Shown here: positions 54,116 to 63,179 of the stretch, in pieces | Numbering within the stretch: position 1 is the stretch's first letter | Layout: every line of letters begins with the position of its first letter | DNA from: Flavobacteriaceae bacterium UBA1682 | Lineage (GTDB): Bacteria > Bacteroidota > Bacteroidia > Flavobacteriales > Flavobacteriaceae | Direction of reading: 5' to 3' | Assembly: GCA_002320285.1 (NCBI GenBank) | Contig: DCKE01000014.1 | Location: 34,686-98,685, forward strand | DNA: 64,000 nt | Program-made: the position numbers and the translations under genes | The notes under the pieces: generated by a model | What the model saw: only the letters and a program-made list of their open reading frames with translations | Told to the model about the DNA's origin: nothing | Database searches by the model: none

Positions 54116-54913
54116 ATGCAATACGAAGGAGTTCTAAATAAAATGCGCACAGAGTGGGGGAATCCCATCCAATATTTCTTAATTTTAAATAAAAGTTTTA
54201 TTAATGTTAATCAACTCATTGGATTAAATTTAAAGATAAACTTCGAAGGATATCAGTGTTTAAACTGCGGCAAGTCCAAAAAAATATTTCGTCAAGGATT
54301 TTGTTACGACTGCTTTATCTCAAGTCCAGCCGTAGGAGACTGGATTATGCGCCCCGAATTGAGTACGGCACATTTAGGCATAGAAGATCGCGATTTGGAA
54401 TACGAATCCAAAGTACAACTTCAACCTCACGTAGTTTATTTAGCCGTTGCCAGCGATGTCAAAGTAGGTGTCACCAGAAAAACTCAAGTTCCGACCCGAT
54501 GGATCGATCAAGGTGCTTCCCGAGCTATTGAAATCGTAGAAGTACCGAATCGTTACTTAGCCGGTATTACAGAAATCGCACTAAAAGACAAGTTTACCGA
54601 TAAAACCAATTGGCGCAAAATGTTGCAAAACGACATCGTTGAAGTTGATCTGACAGCAATCAGAAATTCCCTGGAATTGGTTTTACCCGACGAAGTAAAA
54701 CCCTATTACTACGACACCCCGCACGAAATTCTAGAATTGGATTACCCTGTAGTTCAGTATCCCACTAAATTAAAAAGTTTAAACCTCGAAAAAACACCCT
54801 ACTTCGAAGGCAAACTCCAAGGCATTAAAGGACAATACTTACTCTTTGATGATGGAACCGTTTTTAATGTGCGAACCTATGAAGGTTTTGTGGTTACCTT
54901 GGGTGTTATTTAG
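54116..54913 (+). CDS. DUF2797 domain protein with four-cysteine zinc motif
   Basis: 265 residues. CLNC (Cys48, Cys51) and CYDC (Cys63, Cys66) form a probable zinc knuckle, and VYLAVASDVKVGVTRKTQVPTRWIDQGAS fits the DUF2797 family, whose members look like GIY-YIG-fold nuclease relatives; role unknown. Its stop codon TAG is the first half of a heptamer array (54912). Confidence 0.88.
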   Translation: MQYEGVLNKMRTEWGNPIQYFLILNKSFINVNQLIGLNLKINFEGYQCLNCGKSKKIFRQGFCYDCFISSPAVGDWIMRPELSTAHLGIEDRDLEYESKVQLQPHVVYLAVASDVKVGVTRKTQVPTRWIDQGASRAIEIVEVPNRYLAGITEIALKDKFTDKTNWRKMLQNDIVEVDLTAIRNSLELVLPDEVKPYYYDTPHEILELDYPVVQYPTKLKSLNLEKTPYFEGKLQGIKGQYLLFDDGTVFNVRTYEGFVVTLGVI

Positions 54914-54953
54914 TGATCAGAAATCAGTGATCGGTGGTTAGTGGTTAGCGACT
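54912..54953 (+). repeat. Degenerate heptamer tandem array
   Basis: Six consecutive 7-nt units: AGTGATC, AGAAATC, AGTGATC, GGTGGTT, AGTGGTT, AGCGACT. The array begins within the stop codon of the DUF2797 gene. It resembles the period-7 short tandem repeats (STRR) known from heterocyst-forming cyanobacteria, but I cannot say the two are related. Confidence 0.75.
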
Positions 54954-55050
54954 TCATGTTTGCCAATGTATCCACTCTCCATATTCTAATCATTAGTTGA
55001 GTCCACTAGATGAAAAATCATTATATACTCTATGTCATAATAAAATAACA

Positions 55051-55085
55051 AAGCCGCAGTTTACTAAGATGTAAATTGCGGCTTT
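55051..55085. terminator. Hairpin between DUF2797 gene and remnant
   Basis: AAGCCGCA-TTTAC / GTAAA-TGCGGCTTT with one mismatch and a short loop; could end transcripts from either side. Confidence 0.7.
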
Positions 55086-55147
55086 ATAGTTGAATTATGA
55101 TAAGCATACTTAAACCTCATTAAGGTATATACTAAATCTTAAAACGT

Positions 55148-55216
55148 TTATTCTTTTTTCTTTCTGCCAAACAAATCTTTTAAACCCGCTCCAATTTTAT
55201 TCATGGTCCATGCTTT
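55148..55216 (-). pseudogene. Decayed copy of the AsmA-like gene 3' end
   Basis: Read on the minus strand, the 18 codons before a TAA at 55148-55150 encode MNKIGAGLKDLFGRKKKE, matching the last residues of the AsmA-like protein at 57223-59856 (INKIGEGLKDLFGKKKKE) at 15 of 18 places. The frame is closed by a stop a few codons upstream, so only a fragment remains. The two copies lie in the same orientation, about 2 kb apart, and flank two orphan genes. Confidence 0.7.
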
Positions 55217-55467
55217 TTAAATTATTCCTATTACCTAGACATTTTCTAACAAACTGATATTTACGTAAAATACTTCATCCTAAGTATTACCTAAGTTTCA
55301 ACCAACTACTATATAAAATAGGATAGTAAAATAGAGCAATAAAAACCCAAACCACTAAAACAATCATCAATAATTAACAAATAAAATATGGAATATTTCG
55401 AACCCTTAATTTGTTTTGTATTGTTTTTATATTACATTTAACGCTTATTAACTTCTAAATATTTTTT

Positions 55468-55818
55468 ATGAACAAATTATTTTTTTTATCGATCAGTCTT
55501 TTAGTTACTTGTTCTGTCACTGTGAGTGCACAATCGACAACCACTTCTGTAAAGGGACGAAATACTGGGACAACCATTACTCAACACCCTAATGGGGGAT
55601 CTACTACAAAAATTGGTTGTGATAATTTTTACCAAGATGAGTGTTATACTATGACTACGGTTGGTATGCAAGGAACTTTACCCTATACAGAACTTCGTTA
55701 TAGCACCCCACGTGGAAACTATGAAGTTCTAAAAATGGGGAGAATTCTAAACTATCAAAAAATAGAGCAATTAGGGCATACTCAAAGTTTGATTGAATTT
55801 GCACCTTTAGAGTTTTAA
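55468..55818 (+). CDS. Small secreted protein of unknown function
   Basis: 116 residues with a signal peptide (MNKLFFLSISLLVTCSVTVSA). The mature part has a Thr/Ser/Gly-rich start (STTTSVKGRNTGTTITQ), two cysteines (51 and 59) that could form a disulfide, and a short beta-rich C-terminus. I recognise no family. Lies in the patch between the AsmA remnant and the AsmA gene; a perfect terminator follows. Confidence 0.7.
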   Translation: MNKLFFLSISLLVTCSVTVSAQSTTTSVKGRNTGTTITQHPNGGSTTKIGCDNFYQDECYTMTTVGMQGTLPYTELRYSTPRGNYEVLKMGRILNYQKIEQLGHTQSLIEFAPLEF

Positions 55819-55833
55819 CCAATAATAACTTCG

Positions 55834-55865
55834 ACCCAATAGGTATTTATACCTATTGGGTTTTA
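55834..55865 (+). terminator. Terminator after the small secreted protein gene
   Basis: ACCCAATAGGTAT / ATACCTATTGGGT, a perfect 13-bp stem with a 2-nt loop and T run, just before the next start codon. Confidence 0.9.
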
Positions 55866-55875
55866 CTATCTTAAT

Positions 55876-57090
55876 ATGAATAAACGTACACTAACATTCC
55901 TGTTTTTTTTATGTTCTATCCTATCTTTCTCGCAAAATAAAAAAGAAATTGACGATAATTTTTTAAAAGAAAACAATAAACAGCTAAATTCAGATTATCT
56001 CAATATTTATTTTTCAAGTAAAGATTGCTACCGCTGTTCGGGAGAAATACACCTGATGCTGTCTGAAATTGCAAAAGAAAATTTAAATATAGAAGTCAAT
56101 ATTCTTACAGACCAAGTTTTATTTGCGCGCAAAGAAACCTCCTCATATCCATTTAAAATTAATTATTTTGTAAATAAAGATGTTTTCAAGGAGAAACCGG
56201 TTTCTTTCTTTTATCTAAAAAGCAAAGATTCAATAATTGATGACTATCAAAAAATAATGGCCAAATTAAAATCTTACGGAAAGAAGATTCCAATACTATC
56301 TGCTCATGAAAGTTTGAAATCTTTTCAGGTAGTTGATTCTTCATTTTCTCCCGAAAACCTATTTTCTTCTGGTATATATCAAAACAATATCATTTTTTAT
56401 GATAACGTCATGAACTTAGGTGGTATTATAAATTATGATTCCAATAACCTAAAGCACTATAACCTAACCCAGTCAAGTAAAAAAATATACGACTTACCTC
56501 TTGTATTTCAATTCGAAAATCGCGAACTCCTTCCACATGATGATTTTTTAAAAATGAGTCAAGAGTCAAAAAGTACGGAAATTAAGCTAAATGTCGTAAC
56601 TGTTTTTGAGAATATGGCTTATTCACAATTCACAATTAGTAAATTGTTTAGAAACCTAGAAAAAGAAGATTCATTTGATTTGATCTCTTTTGGATATATA
56701 GCTCTAAAAGAAATCAAAGACGACGAGAAATTGTCCAATATTTTTGATTTAGAAACCTACGATTCCTATATAAATACCGATCAAATAATATTTGAAAAGA
56801 AACCGTATCGATTAGGTCTTGCAATATACCACCCTTTTGTTCAGATCATAAATAAACATCAATTCATAACTAATATTTATCGTGATACCGATTATATTGG
56901 TGAGGCAACCTTTGATTTAAGTAAAGACCTTCAAAAATTATCAATTTCAAAAATTGACCTTAAAGTCGAAGTGAAGTATATTTATCCAAATATAATTATA
57001 GACGATGATTTATATTATTTAAATAAAGAGATGCTCGATGAACTTACTGGCGAAGGAATAATTACCTTAAAAAAACGCACTGTATTCTAA
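55876..57090 (+). CDS. Secreted protein of unknown function with CxxC motif
   Basis: 404 residues with a signal peptide ending SFSQ (about residue 20). NIYFSSKDCYRCSGEIH holds a CYRC pair (Cys51, Cys54) after a beta strand, like the start of a thioredoxin-fold domain, but the rest (many strands, Lys, Asp and Asn rich) has no recognised match. A TlpA/thioredoxin-like reductase or peptide-linked enzyme is a weak guess. More AT-rich than neighbouring core genes by eye. The start lies 11 nt after the terminator of the previous gene, so a promoter must be inside or before that gene, or read-through is used. Confidence 0.7.
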   Translation: MNKRTLTFLFFLCSILSFSQNKKEIDDNFLKENNKQLNSDYLNIYFSSKDCYRCSGEIHLMLSEIAKENLNIEVNILTDQVLFARKETSSYPFKINYFVNKDVFKEKPVSFFYLKSKDSIIDDYQKIMAKLKSYGKKIPILSAHESLKSFQVVDSSFSPENLFSSGIYQNNIIFYDNVMNLGGIINYDSNNLKHYNLTQSSKKIYDLPLVFQFENRELLPHDDFLKMSQESKSTEIKLNVVTVFENMAYSQFTISKLFRNLEKEDSFDLISFGYIALKEIKDDEKLSNIFDLETYDSYINTDQIIFEKKPYRLGLAIYHPFVQIINKHQFITNIYRDTDYIGEATFDLSKDLQKLSISKIDLKVEVKYIYPNIIIDDDLYYLNKEMLDELTGEGIITLKKRTVF

Positions 57091-57091
57091 G

Positions 57092-57118
57092 CAGAATAAT
57101 ACAAGACTGATTATTCTG
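57092..57118 (+). terminator. Hairpin after the CxxC protein gene
   Basis: CAGAATAAT / ATTATTCTG, a perfect 9-bp stem with a 9-nt loop, 1 nt after the stop codon. Confidence 0.7.
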
Positions 57119-57222
57119 GTTCTCTTTAAAAAAAAGGAATACAGCAAAATCATAAAACATAGACTGTTTTAAATATTTAGCGATGCAGCCTTAAGAGTTT
57201 TGCATAGACATTTACAAAATGG

Positions 57223-59856
57223 CTATTCCTTTTTCTTTTTCCCAAACAAGTCTTTTAAACCCTCACCAATTTTGTTGATGGTCTCTTCTTTTTTAGCCTC
57301 TTTCTGAGCTTCTTCAGCGGTTTTAGGCTCGGTATTAGAGTCTTTTTTACCTCCTCCCAGCAAGTTGCTCAACGCATTGGTTCCTTGATTGATTAATTTA
57401 TCTTTTTGGCTAGCAACAATTTGATTGGTCAGATTGGTCACCGCCTGATTTAGGTCCGTCGTGATTTTAGGTTTGCTAAAATCCCCGGTTAATCCCACCT
57501 GGATAGGAATATTTTTTAATGCAGCCATATCGGTTTCCGATAATTTAGATAAAACACCAGAAACATCATTACCCAGATATTTGGCCGGTAGATCAAAATT
57601 CAATTTATAATTAATTGTTTGATCCAACCCGTGCTCTCCAGCAACAACGACTTTGACATCCTGATATTTGATATCAAACGGATTGACTTTGACTCTACCA
57701 TCTTTTAATTCCAAATGCATTTTTAGATTGTCTAAACTCAATTTGCTCAAATCAACAAACTTTAAATTACTATCCAAAGCCGTCAGCAGTTTTGAGTTAT
57801 TGGCATCTATTTTAGTCGATAGTAATTGACCCAATAAATCACCCGTTAAACTACTCATAATTGGAGTCAACTCCATTCCGTCGAGCTTCCCGTTTAACTT
57901 GATGTTTGAGTTGATCTTGCCATTGATAACCCCAGCAATAGGTGCAATACGCTTTAACATATCAATTTGACTAAATGATTTAGCTATATCCAATGCCTGT
58001 AACCCCAAATTCATATCAAAAGTAGGAACAGCCATTTTAGTCGACACATTTCCATTAAACGCTATTTGTCCATCAAAGACCTCTGTTTTCATATTTTGAA
58101 AATGCACGGCTTCATCCTTAATAATCAATTTACCGACTACATTTTTTAAGATCAAATCGTCATAAACTACCGTCTTCGCATCAGCCGTTATGGTACAATC
58201 CAGAAAAGACGGAATTTTTAAAGGGTCTTTTTTAGGAGCTCCAACTTTTTCATCCTTGGTTTCCGTTTTTACCGCCGGAGCTACTGATGCTTTCAAGATA
58301 TCGGAAACAACAAAATTATTGGAATTTAAAGCAAAATTTCCCTTTAAGTTTTGTTTGCTAAATAGGAATCCATAAAAATTATCTAGCGTTCCGGTTGCCA
58401 ATAAATCGGTAGTTCCCGTTTTTAACTCCAATCGATTTAAACGAACCTGAGTGGGATTAAAAACTAAAGCAGCTTCTTTTATCTGAAGTGGTTTTGCCAT
58501 TTCTTCCGATTCATAATTAAAATTAGACAGGGATATCGTACCCGAATTTTTAATATTCTGATATTGATTGGTTTCCACCGATTCCATATCGAATTGAGTT
58601 GTTACATCCGCCTTTAAAATACCGGTTAAAGGTTTGTCTAATTTAATGGGATATGCTTTACTCAAATTAGCTAAGTTGACTATTCCGTTTAGTTTAGCAT
58701 GGACTAGAGCATTATCCATAATGTTCCTGATACTGGCTTCTGCCTTAAAGATGTCTTGGTCAATTTGGAAATTTAGTGTATTCAGCAACACATAAGTATC
58801 GTTAATCAAACCGGTATCATTAATAATTTTAGCGTCAAGAACAATATTGCGAACCGCTTTGGGCAAGTCGGGATATTGAAAAGAGGCCTTATCCGATGCC
58901 ATGATTATTTCCATTTTGGGGAAAGCGGTTTCTGTTAATTGTCCGTTTATCTTTCCCGATACCCTAAAATCCCCCTCGGTCTTTACCTTTTGAATATCTC
59001 CTGCATAAGCTTCTGGTAACAAGGCAAGGAAGTTCTTAAATGAGGAATCCGGAGTTGCAAAATCTAAGTGGTATTCTTCGCCATGCTCTTGTAACTGTAC
59101 TGTTCCATTAAATTTTAACGGCAATTGATTTATCGTAGCCTCATTTTCCTTAAAAGTAAATAACTTTTTGTCGAGATCCATCCCTAAAACCGCTTTCAAC
59201 CCTAAATGGACACCATTCAACAAGACGGTGCCGTCTTTAACAAAAGATACCTTCGCTTTAGTTTGGGTATCCAAATCCAGTACATTTTGCGCTAAATTTC
59301 CACTACCCGAGTGGTTTAATTCCGAAATCACCATTTTCATTTTAGAACTCAAATCGGTATACAACACCGTCACATTATTCAAAGAATATTGATTGAGAGC
59401 TAATGAGAAAGGACTATCGTCAGCCGATTCGGTATCGTCGGGATCCTCATCTTTTATAGCGATATCATAGTTTGTTATTCCAGCCTCATTTACCAATACG
59501 TTGAATCGAGCATTATACACATCAATCCCTTCAATATTCATCGGTTTATCCGCACCGTTAAACAACTCCATTACCGACATTTTTAAACCGATAGCCTCCG
59601 CAAACATCAAAGTATCTCCAGCAAAAGGAGCTTGATTTACTATCGTCAAACCACTAATAGAAACACTTGCCTTCGGAAAGTTTTTAATCAAACTGATATC
59701 CACTTGATCATAGGCTACCTCTGCCGTTAGATTTTTGTTGATGGTTTCCAATACCATCTTTTCAATTTTACCTCTAAAGATAAATGGAGCTCCTACTAAA
59801 AACAACAACAAAAAACCGACAATCGATGCAACAACGATCCAAACTTTCTTCTTCAT
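57223..59856 (-). CDS. AsmA family protein
   Basis: 877 residues with one N-terminal membrane anchor (about 5-28) and a long beta-rich body containing the AsmA-type N-terminal domain (FIFRGKIEKMVLETINKNLTAEVAYDQVDISLIKNFPKASVSI-like start) and the C-terminal AsmA_2-like region (GVINGKINSNIKLNGKLDG, LELKDGRVKVNPFDIKYQDVKVVV). AsmA-type proteins bridge the periplasm and are linked to phospholipid transport to the outer membrane. The last 30 residues are a Lys/Glu tail ending KKKKE. A decayed copy of its 3' end lies at 55148. Confidence 0.88.
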   Translation of the reverse strand: MKKKVWIVVASIVGFLLLFLVGAPFIFRGKIEKMVLETINKNLTAEVAYDQVDISLIKNFPKASVSISGLTIVNQAPFAGDTLMFAEAIGLKMSVMELFNGADKPMNIEGIDVYNARFNVLVNEAGITNYDIAIKDEDPDDTESADDSPFSLALNQYSLNNVTVLYTDLSSKMKMVISELNHSGSGNLAQNVLDLDTQTKAKVSFVKDGTVLLNGVHLGLKAVLGMDLDKKLFTFKENEATINQLPLKFNGTVQLQEHGEEYHLDFATPDSSFKNFLALLPEAYAGDIQKVKTEGDFRVSGKINGQLTETAFPKMEIIMASDKASFQYPDLPKAVRNIVLDAKIINDTGLINDTYVLLNTLNFQIDQDIFKAEASIRNIMDNALVHAKLNGIVNLANLSKAYPIKLDKPLTGILKADVTTQFDMESVETNQYQNIKNSGTISLSNFNYESEEMAKPLQIKEAALVFNPTQVRLNRLELKTGTTDLLATGTLDNFYGFLFSKQNLKGNFALNSNNFVVSDILKASVAPAVKTETKDEKVGAPKKDPLKIPSFLDCTITADAKTVVYDDLILKNVVGKLIIKDEAVHFQNMKTEVFDGQIAFNGNVSTKMAVPTFDMNLGLQALDIAKSFSQIDMLKRIAPIAGVINGKINSNIKLNGKLDGMELTPIMSSLTGDLLGQLLSTKIDANNSKLLTALDSNLKFVDLSKLSLDNLKMHLELKDGRVKVNPFDIKYQDVKVVVAGEHGLDQTINYKLNFDLPAKYLGNDVSGVLSKLSETDMAALKNIPIQVGLTGDFSKPKITTDLNQAVTNLTNQIVASQKDKLINQGTNALSNLLGGGKKDSNTEPKTAEEAQKEAKKEETINKIGEGLKDLFGKKKKE

Positions 59857-60089
59857 ATTTTTTTTTAAATTTTCCTATTAATATTTTCATCATCAACCCA
59901 GACTATTCTACTTGTAATCGCCCAGCACCGAACCTATCAATTAAACAACAGATACCGTTCTCTATTGCAAAATATAAAAAATCAATTCTAATTCACTTAA
60001 TAAAACCCTAAATTAGATAGCTCCCTTGCAATTTTCCAGCAGATTCAATAATTTATTTGGAATTAGAAAGCTCCTCGAATTTATGTAAA

Positions 60090-60130
60090 CAAAAAACCGC
60101 GGTTTCACCTATTGGAAACCGCGGTTTTTA
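60090..60130. terminator. Terminator after sppA
   Basis: AAAACCGCGGTTTC / GAAACCGCGGTTTT with an 8-nt loop and A/T runs on both sides, 18 nt after the sppA stop on the minus strand. Confidence 0.9.
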
Positions 60131-60148
60131 TTTCATTCTGAATTCTAT

Positions 60149-61915
60149 TTATTTGATCGAAAGTTCATAAGGCAACATCGCCTGAATCCCCTCTGCTCTA
60201 TTGAAATAATTTAAACGTTCTATCATTTCAAAGGCTTCTGTTCCAATTTTTTCTTTAATCAGTTCGTCCTGAGTTTTCAACATAGACACTCCAATAAAAC
60301 CACGAATCATATCTTCAAACTTGACTTCATACTCTGGGTAATTCACGGTTTTATAATCCGTGATCTCCACTTTTTTAGCCGCATAAGCAATTGCATCGTG
60401 CAATCCTCCTAAGGCATCAACAAGTCCATTGTCAACTGCATTTTTACCGGTCCATACGCGTCCTTGAGCAATTTGATCTACTTGATCGAAAGTCATTTTT
60501 CGCCCTGCAGCTACACGGGTAACAAAGGTTTTGTATACATTTTCTACACCTTCCGTAACTACGGCTTTATAATTAGGATCAATATCGGAAAACGGACTGT
60601 ACCCACGAGAGTTTTTATTCGTCGATACGTGTTCTGCGTTAATTCCAAATTTATCCGCGACCTTCTTAAAATTCGGTAACATACCGAAAACCCCGATTGA
60701 TCCAGTAATTGTACCCGGCTCTGCAAAGATATAATCACCATTACAAGCAATATAGTATCCGCCAGAAGCAGCAACATCTCCCATGGACACTATAACGGGT
60801 TTCACTTTTTTAGTCAGCTCCACTTCTCTCCAAATCAAATCTGAAGTTAATGCACTTCCCCCTGGACTATTTACTCTTAAGACAATCGCTTTAACCTTGT
60901 CGTCTTCCCGAGCTTTTTTCAAAGCGCGATTAACTGAAATCTCTCCGACATAATCAACGCCACCTTCTCCATTTAATATCTGTCCTTGCGCATAAACTAT
61001 GGCAATAACATCTTTAGAAGTATTGGCTTGTTTTCTAGCCGCGATCTCCTTGGCATAGGTAACTACATCAATGATATTATACTCTTTGTCTTTTTCAACT
61101 TGTAACGCTTTTCTGATAGCATTATGGTATTCATCTTCATAGACTACTTTATCTACCAAATGAGTCGCTTTTGCCATTTCAGGTGTACGCGCCCCTAATT
61201 TATCGGCAATACTATTCAAGGAATCCACTGGAATGTTTCTGCTTTTAGAAACGTCTTCCAATATCGTTGACCAAATCGACTCCAACAATACGGTCGTTTG
61301 CTCTCTATTGGCTTCACTCATATTTTGTTCCAAATACGGTTCTACAGCACTTTTGTATTTTCCATGGCGAATTACTTCCATTTTAATACCCGATTTTTCC
61401 TGCAAATCTTTCATATATAAAACCTCAGCAGACAATCCCTTAAAGTCCAATTCTCCTACCGGATTTAAATATACCGTGTCCGCTACCGAATTCATATAAT
61501 ATTCCGATTGCGAATAAGCATTGGCATAGGCCATCACAAATTTTCCACTCTTTTTAAATTCTTCTAATTTCTCTCGTATCGAACGTCGTTGTGCCATACC
61601 CAGATTAGAATAGTTATTTAAAATAGAGATTCCTTTAATTTTATCGTCGGTTTTTGCCGCTTCAATCGCATTTAAGATATCTGAAACTCCATCAGCATTA
61701 CTATCAACAAAATTAAAATCCTTATAATTAAAACGACCTGCATAGTCATATTTAACCTTAGATAAATCCAAATTGATTACCGTATTATCTTTAATCATGA
61801 CCTTATCACTACTACCGCCAAATACAGCTCCTAGCAGGATAATCCCAAAAAAAAGGATGCCAAAAAAAACGAACAATCCAACAATCGTCGCTAATACATT
61901 TCTTAAAAATCTCAT
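60149..61915 (-). CDS. sppA: Signal peptide peptidase SppA (67 kDa type)
   Basis: 588 residues with an N-terminal membrane anchor (about 10-32) and two tandem SppA domains. The catalytic lysine 188 is in HGKYKSAVEP and the serine 384 in DVAASGGYYIA, followed by GTITGSIGVFG. It degrades leftover signal peptides in the membrane as a tetramer or octamer. Monocistronic; divergent from folK-dNK. Confidence 0.96.
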   Translation of the reverse strand: MRFLRNVLATIVGLFVFFGILFFGIILLGAVFGGSSDKVMIKDNTVINLDLSKVKYDYAGRFNYKDFNFVDSNADGVSDILNAIEAAKTDDKIKGISILNNYSNLGMAQRRSIREKLEEFKKSGKFVMAYANAYSQSEYYMNSVADTVYLNPVGELDFKGLSAEVLYMKDLQEKSGIKMEVIRHGKYKSAVEPYLEQNMSEANREQTTVLLESIWSTILEDVSKSRNIPVDSLNSIADKLGARTPEMAKATHLVDKVVYEDEYHNAIRKALQVEKDKEYNIIDVVTYAKEIAARKQANTSKDVIAIVYAQGQILNGEGGVDYVGEISVNRALKKAREDDKVKAIVLRVNSPGGSALTSDLIWREVELTKKVKPVIVSMGDVAASGGYYIACNGDYIFAEPGTITGSIGVFGMLPNFKKVADKFGINAEHVSTNKNSRGYSPFSDIDPNYKAVVTEGVENVYKTFVTRVAAGRKMTFDQVDQIAQGRVWTGKNAVDNGLVDALGGLHDAIAYAAKKVEITDYKTVNYPEYEVKFEDMIRGFIGVSMLKTQDELIKEKIGTEAFEMIERLNYFNRAEGIQAMLPYELSIK

Positions 61916-62039
61916 ATAACTTTCTTTTTGTTTATTAGTAGCCTATTCCACAACATTGTTACAAAGTTGAACAAATATTGGACAAAACTAGTTACTTTTA
62001 TTGTGTTATAAATTAAATTACTTTTAGTTAATTTGCCAA

Positions 62040-63179
62040 ATGTTTATCCAGAATCAAATCATCCTTTCTCTTGGTAGTAATCAAGGCGACCGCACTTCCT
62101 ATCTTCAGCAATCCATTGAACTGATACATAAATCAGTAGGTACTGTTATTCGAATTTCTCCCATATACGAAACGCCTTCGTGGGGATTTGACAGTGATGC
62201 TTTTTACAATTGCGCTTTGTTGATCCATTCTTCCTTGTCTGCAAAAACTGTGCTAGAATGCACTTTAGAAATTGAAGAGCAATTGGGAAGAATACGTTCC
62301 GATTCTGAAAACTATAGTGCTCGTACTATTGATATCGATTTAATTGCTTTTAATGAAGAGCATATAGAATCTGATTTTCTGACTATTCCTCACCGCCTAC
62401 TTCAAAAACGCCGTTTTGTTTTACAACCCATAGTGGATTTGCAAGTAGAATGGAAACATCCTATTTTCAAAAAGTCCTTTGTAGAACTTTTACGCGAATG
62501 TAGCGATACCTCGGAATGTAAAAAAGTCGGAATACTGAAACATCCCTTGCAGAACTACCGTTTTCAGGACCTGAACTTTATCGCTATTGAAGGCAATATT
62601 GGCGCAGGAAAGACGACTTTAGTTCACAAAATATCTGAGGATTTCAATGCCAAGTTAATCCTCGAAGGATTTGCTGACAATCCGTTTTTACCCAAATTTT
62701 ACGAGGATGCATCCCGTTATGCTTTTCCTTTAGAAATGTCGTTCCTCGCTGACAGGTATTCTCAATTAGCTGATGATTTAGCTCAATTTGATTTATTTAA
62801 GGAATTTATCATCGCCGATTATCATATTTTCAAATCACTGATCTTTGCTCAAATAACCCTGGAAAGCGACGAGTTTCGATTGTATAAACAGGTTTTTGAA
62901 ATCATGTATAAAGAAACGCCGAAACCGGGTATGTACGTCTACCTTTATCAAAATACCACTCGTTTATTAGAGAATATCAAGAAACGCGGACGTTCCTACG
63001 AAAGCGAAATCCCCGCATCCTATTTAGAAAAAGTTAATCAAGGTTATTTTAATTATATCAAAACCCTGCCACAAGACAAGGTTTTAATTATAGATATTTC
63101 TGAAATGGATTTTGTACATCGCCAAGAAGATTATATCGCCATACTGGATATTATTCAACAAAAGATGAACTCGCGTTGA
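62040..63179 (+). CDS. HPPK (FolK) - deoxynucleoside kinase fusion
   Basis: 379 residues in two enzymes. Residues 1-165 are 6-hydroxymethyl-7,8-dihydropterin pyrophosphokinase: LSLGSNQGDR at 9-18, IYETPSWGF near 42 and SARTIDIDLIAFN near 93. Residues 178-379 are a deoxynucleoside kinase with P-loop GNIGAGKT at 185-192, the lid RGRSYES and an IIADYH motif. The second domain is paralogous to the stand-alone kinase at 5714-6328. It links folate synthesis to dNTP salvage in one protein; I have seen this fusion annotated in Bacteroidota. It overlaps the convergent TrmH-like gene by 29 nt. Confidence 0.94.
   Translation: MFIQNQIILSLGSNQGDRTSYLQQSIELIHKSVGTVIRISPIYETPSWGFDSDAFYNCALLIHSSLSAKTVLECTLEIEEQLGRIRSDSENYSARTIDIDLIAFNEEHIESDFLTIPHRLLQKRRFVLQPIVDLQVEWKHPIFKKSFVELLRECSDTSECKKVGILKHPLQNYRFQDLNFIAIEGNIGAGKTTLVHKISEDFNAKLILEGFADNPFLPKFYEDASRYAFPLEMSFLADRYSQLADDLAQFDLFKEFIIADYHIFKSLIFAQITLESDEFRLYKQVFEIMYKETPKPGMYVYLYQNTTRLLENIKKRGRSYESEIPASYLEKVNQGYFNYIKTLPQDKVLIIDISEMDFVHRQEDYIAILDIIQQKMNSR

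Larger units (their letters stand above)
54954..55467. other. Intergenic accessory patch with AsmA 3'-end remnant
   Basis: About 510 bases: a hairpin at 55051-55085, the AsmA-like remnant at 55148-55216 and AT-rich leader sequence of the orphan gene at 55468. No open frame of protein-like composition was found in it. Confidence 0.5.
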
